Origin: a virus
Virus record (IMG/VR): IMGVR_UViG_3300021138_000093
Location: 1-36,108 of that record
Length of the DNA: 36,108 nucleotides
Direction: 5' to 3' (one strand)
How positions within the stretch are numbered: the stretch's first letter is position 1; every line of letters begins with the position of its first letter. The notes under the pieces are model-generated. The model saw only the letters and a program-made list of their open reading frames with translations. It had not been told where the DNA came from and did no database searches. The translations under genes and the position numbers were made by a program. Shown in pieces: positions 35,842-36,108 of the stretch.

Positions 35842-36108
35842 ATGTCCGATACACCAATCAATCCAGTGCTTGCTCGCCTTATCGAAGAGCGCGATGCGAC
35901 GCACTATTCCGAGTTCAAGATTCTTTGGGCAGCTGCCGCAGAGAGGGTTGCTCTTGTCGAAGCCGCCCTTGCCGCGCAAGCTGAGATTGACGACGTTGGT
36001 CGTGCTGCGAATGGCACCCTTACCGTGGCGCGTGCGGCGCAGAACAGTATCAGCCGCTTGGCACTCACAGCTGCCAAGCGCTTCGGCATCATTGACAGCG
36101 AGGTGCAG
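35842..36108 (+). CDS. Hypothetical helical protein (partial, runs off right edge)
   Basis: ATG 35842 with a strong TAGGAGGACCG ribosome site. The 89 visible residues are almost entirely Ala/Glu/Arg helix with heptad-like hydrophobic spacing (ERVALVEAALAAQAEIDDVG), suggesting a coiled coil. No stop before the edge. Unknown role; probably first gene of the early small-gene cluster. Confidence 0.65.
   Translation, partial: MSDTPINPVLARLIEERDATHYSEFKILWAAAAERVALVEAALAAQAEIDDVGRAANGTLTVARAAQNSISRLALTAAKRFGIIDSEVQ

Overview
The window looks like most or all of a temperate, long-tailed (siphovirus-type) phage genome of a GC-rich host. An actinobacterium is the best guess, because the tail, lysis and RecT-like genes resemble actinophage families; this is inference, not shown directly. 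Nearly every gene is phage-type, no host metabolic gene is visible, and there is an integrase/excisionase pair with an attP-like site. The left edge opens inside an unfinished forward frame and the right edge cuts a forward gene. The sequence may therefore be a circular or circularly permuted genome opened in a small-gene cluster.

Layout. (1) 1-788, forward: a train of small early-type genes with GTGA overlaps. (2) 785-6781, reverse: portal-MuF fusion, large and small terminase, a zinc-ribbon protein, a LamG-like protein and small membrane or virion proteins. (3) 6782-7431, forward: an early promoter, a long structured leader and a very acidic protein. (4) 7474-8428, reverse: two unknown genes. 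(5) 8429-8855: a regulatory region with early promoters, TGTCAC/GTGACA operators and an attenuator-like hairpin. (6) 8856-12747, forward: RecT-like protein, winged-helix protein, replication initiator-like protein, DnaB-type helicase, a sigma-70-family protein and a small gene. (7) 12754-14748: tRNA-Asp, attP with half of a tRNA-Gly and paired arm sites, xis, int. (8) 14737-31552, reverse: a possible lysogenic-conversion gene, two holin-like genes, GH25 endolysin, HNH protein, tail genes (with a -1 frameshift in the chaperone), head-tail connectors, capsid, protease and two small genes. (9) 31618-36108: a zinc-array HNH nuclease, a DNA methyltransferase carrying an oppositely oriented homing-endonuclease gene inside it, RusA, and unknown genes.

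The most notable signal is transcriptional. Two promoter-like motif families lie at gene starts. The 'early' family is TTGNCA or TTGCAC, exactly 16 bp, then GACNGT. It precedes early, regulatory and accessory genes, including the phage's own sigma-like gene. The 'late' family is CAGCAA[N][N]GTC with no evident -35. It precedes mostly structural and lysis genes, often immediately after a stop codon or a terminator. Both share an A-x-x-G-T core, and in several cases the core lies 7-8 nt from the start codon with no good Shine-Dalgarno sequence, which suggests leaderless mRNAs. In other cases the motif lies 25-31 nt from the start with a clear Shine-Dalgarno sequence between. A phage sigma-like protein together with two promoter classes suggests a temporal cascade.

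Other striking features are the homing endonuclease nested antisense in the methyltransferase, the seven-module zinc array fused to HNH, and the tRNA-Gly 5'-half attP.
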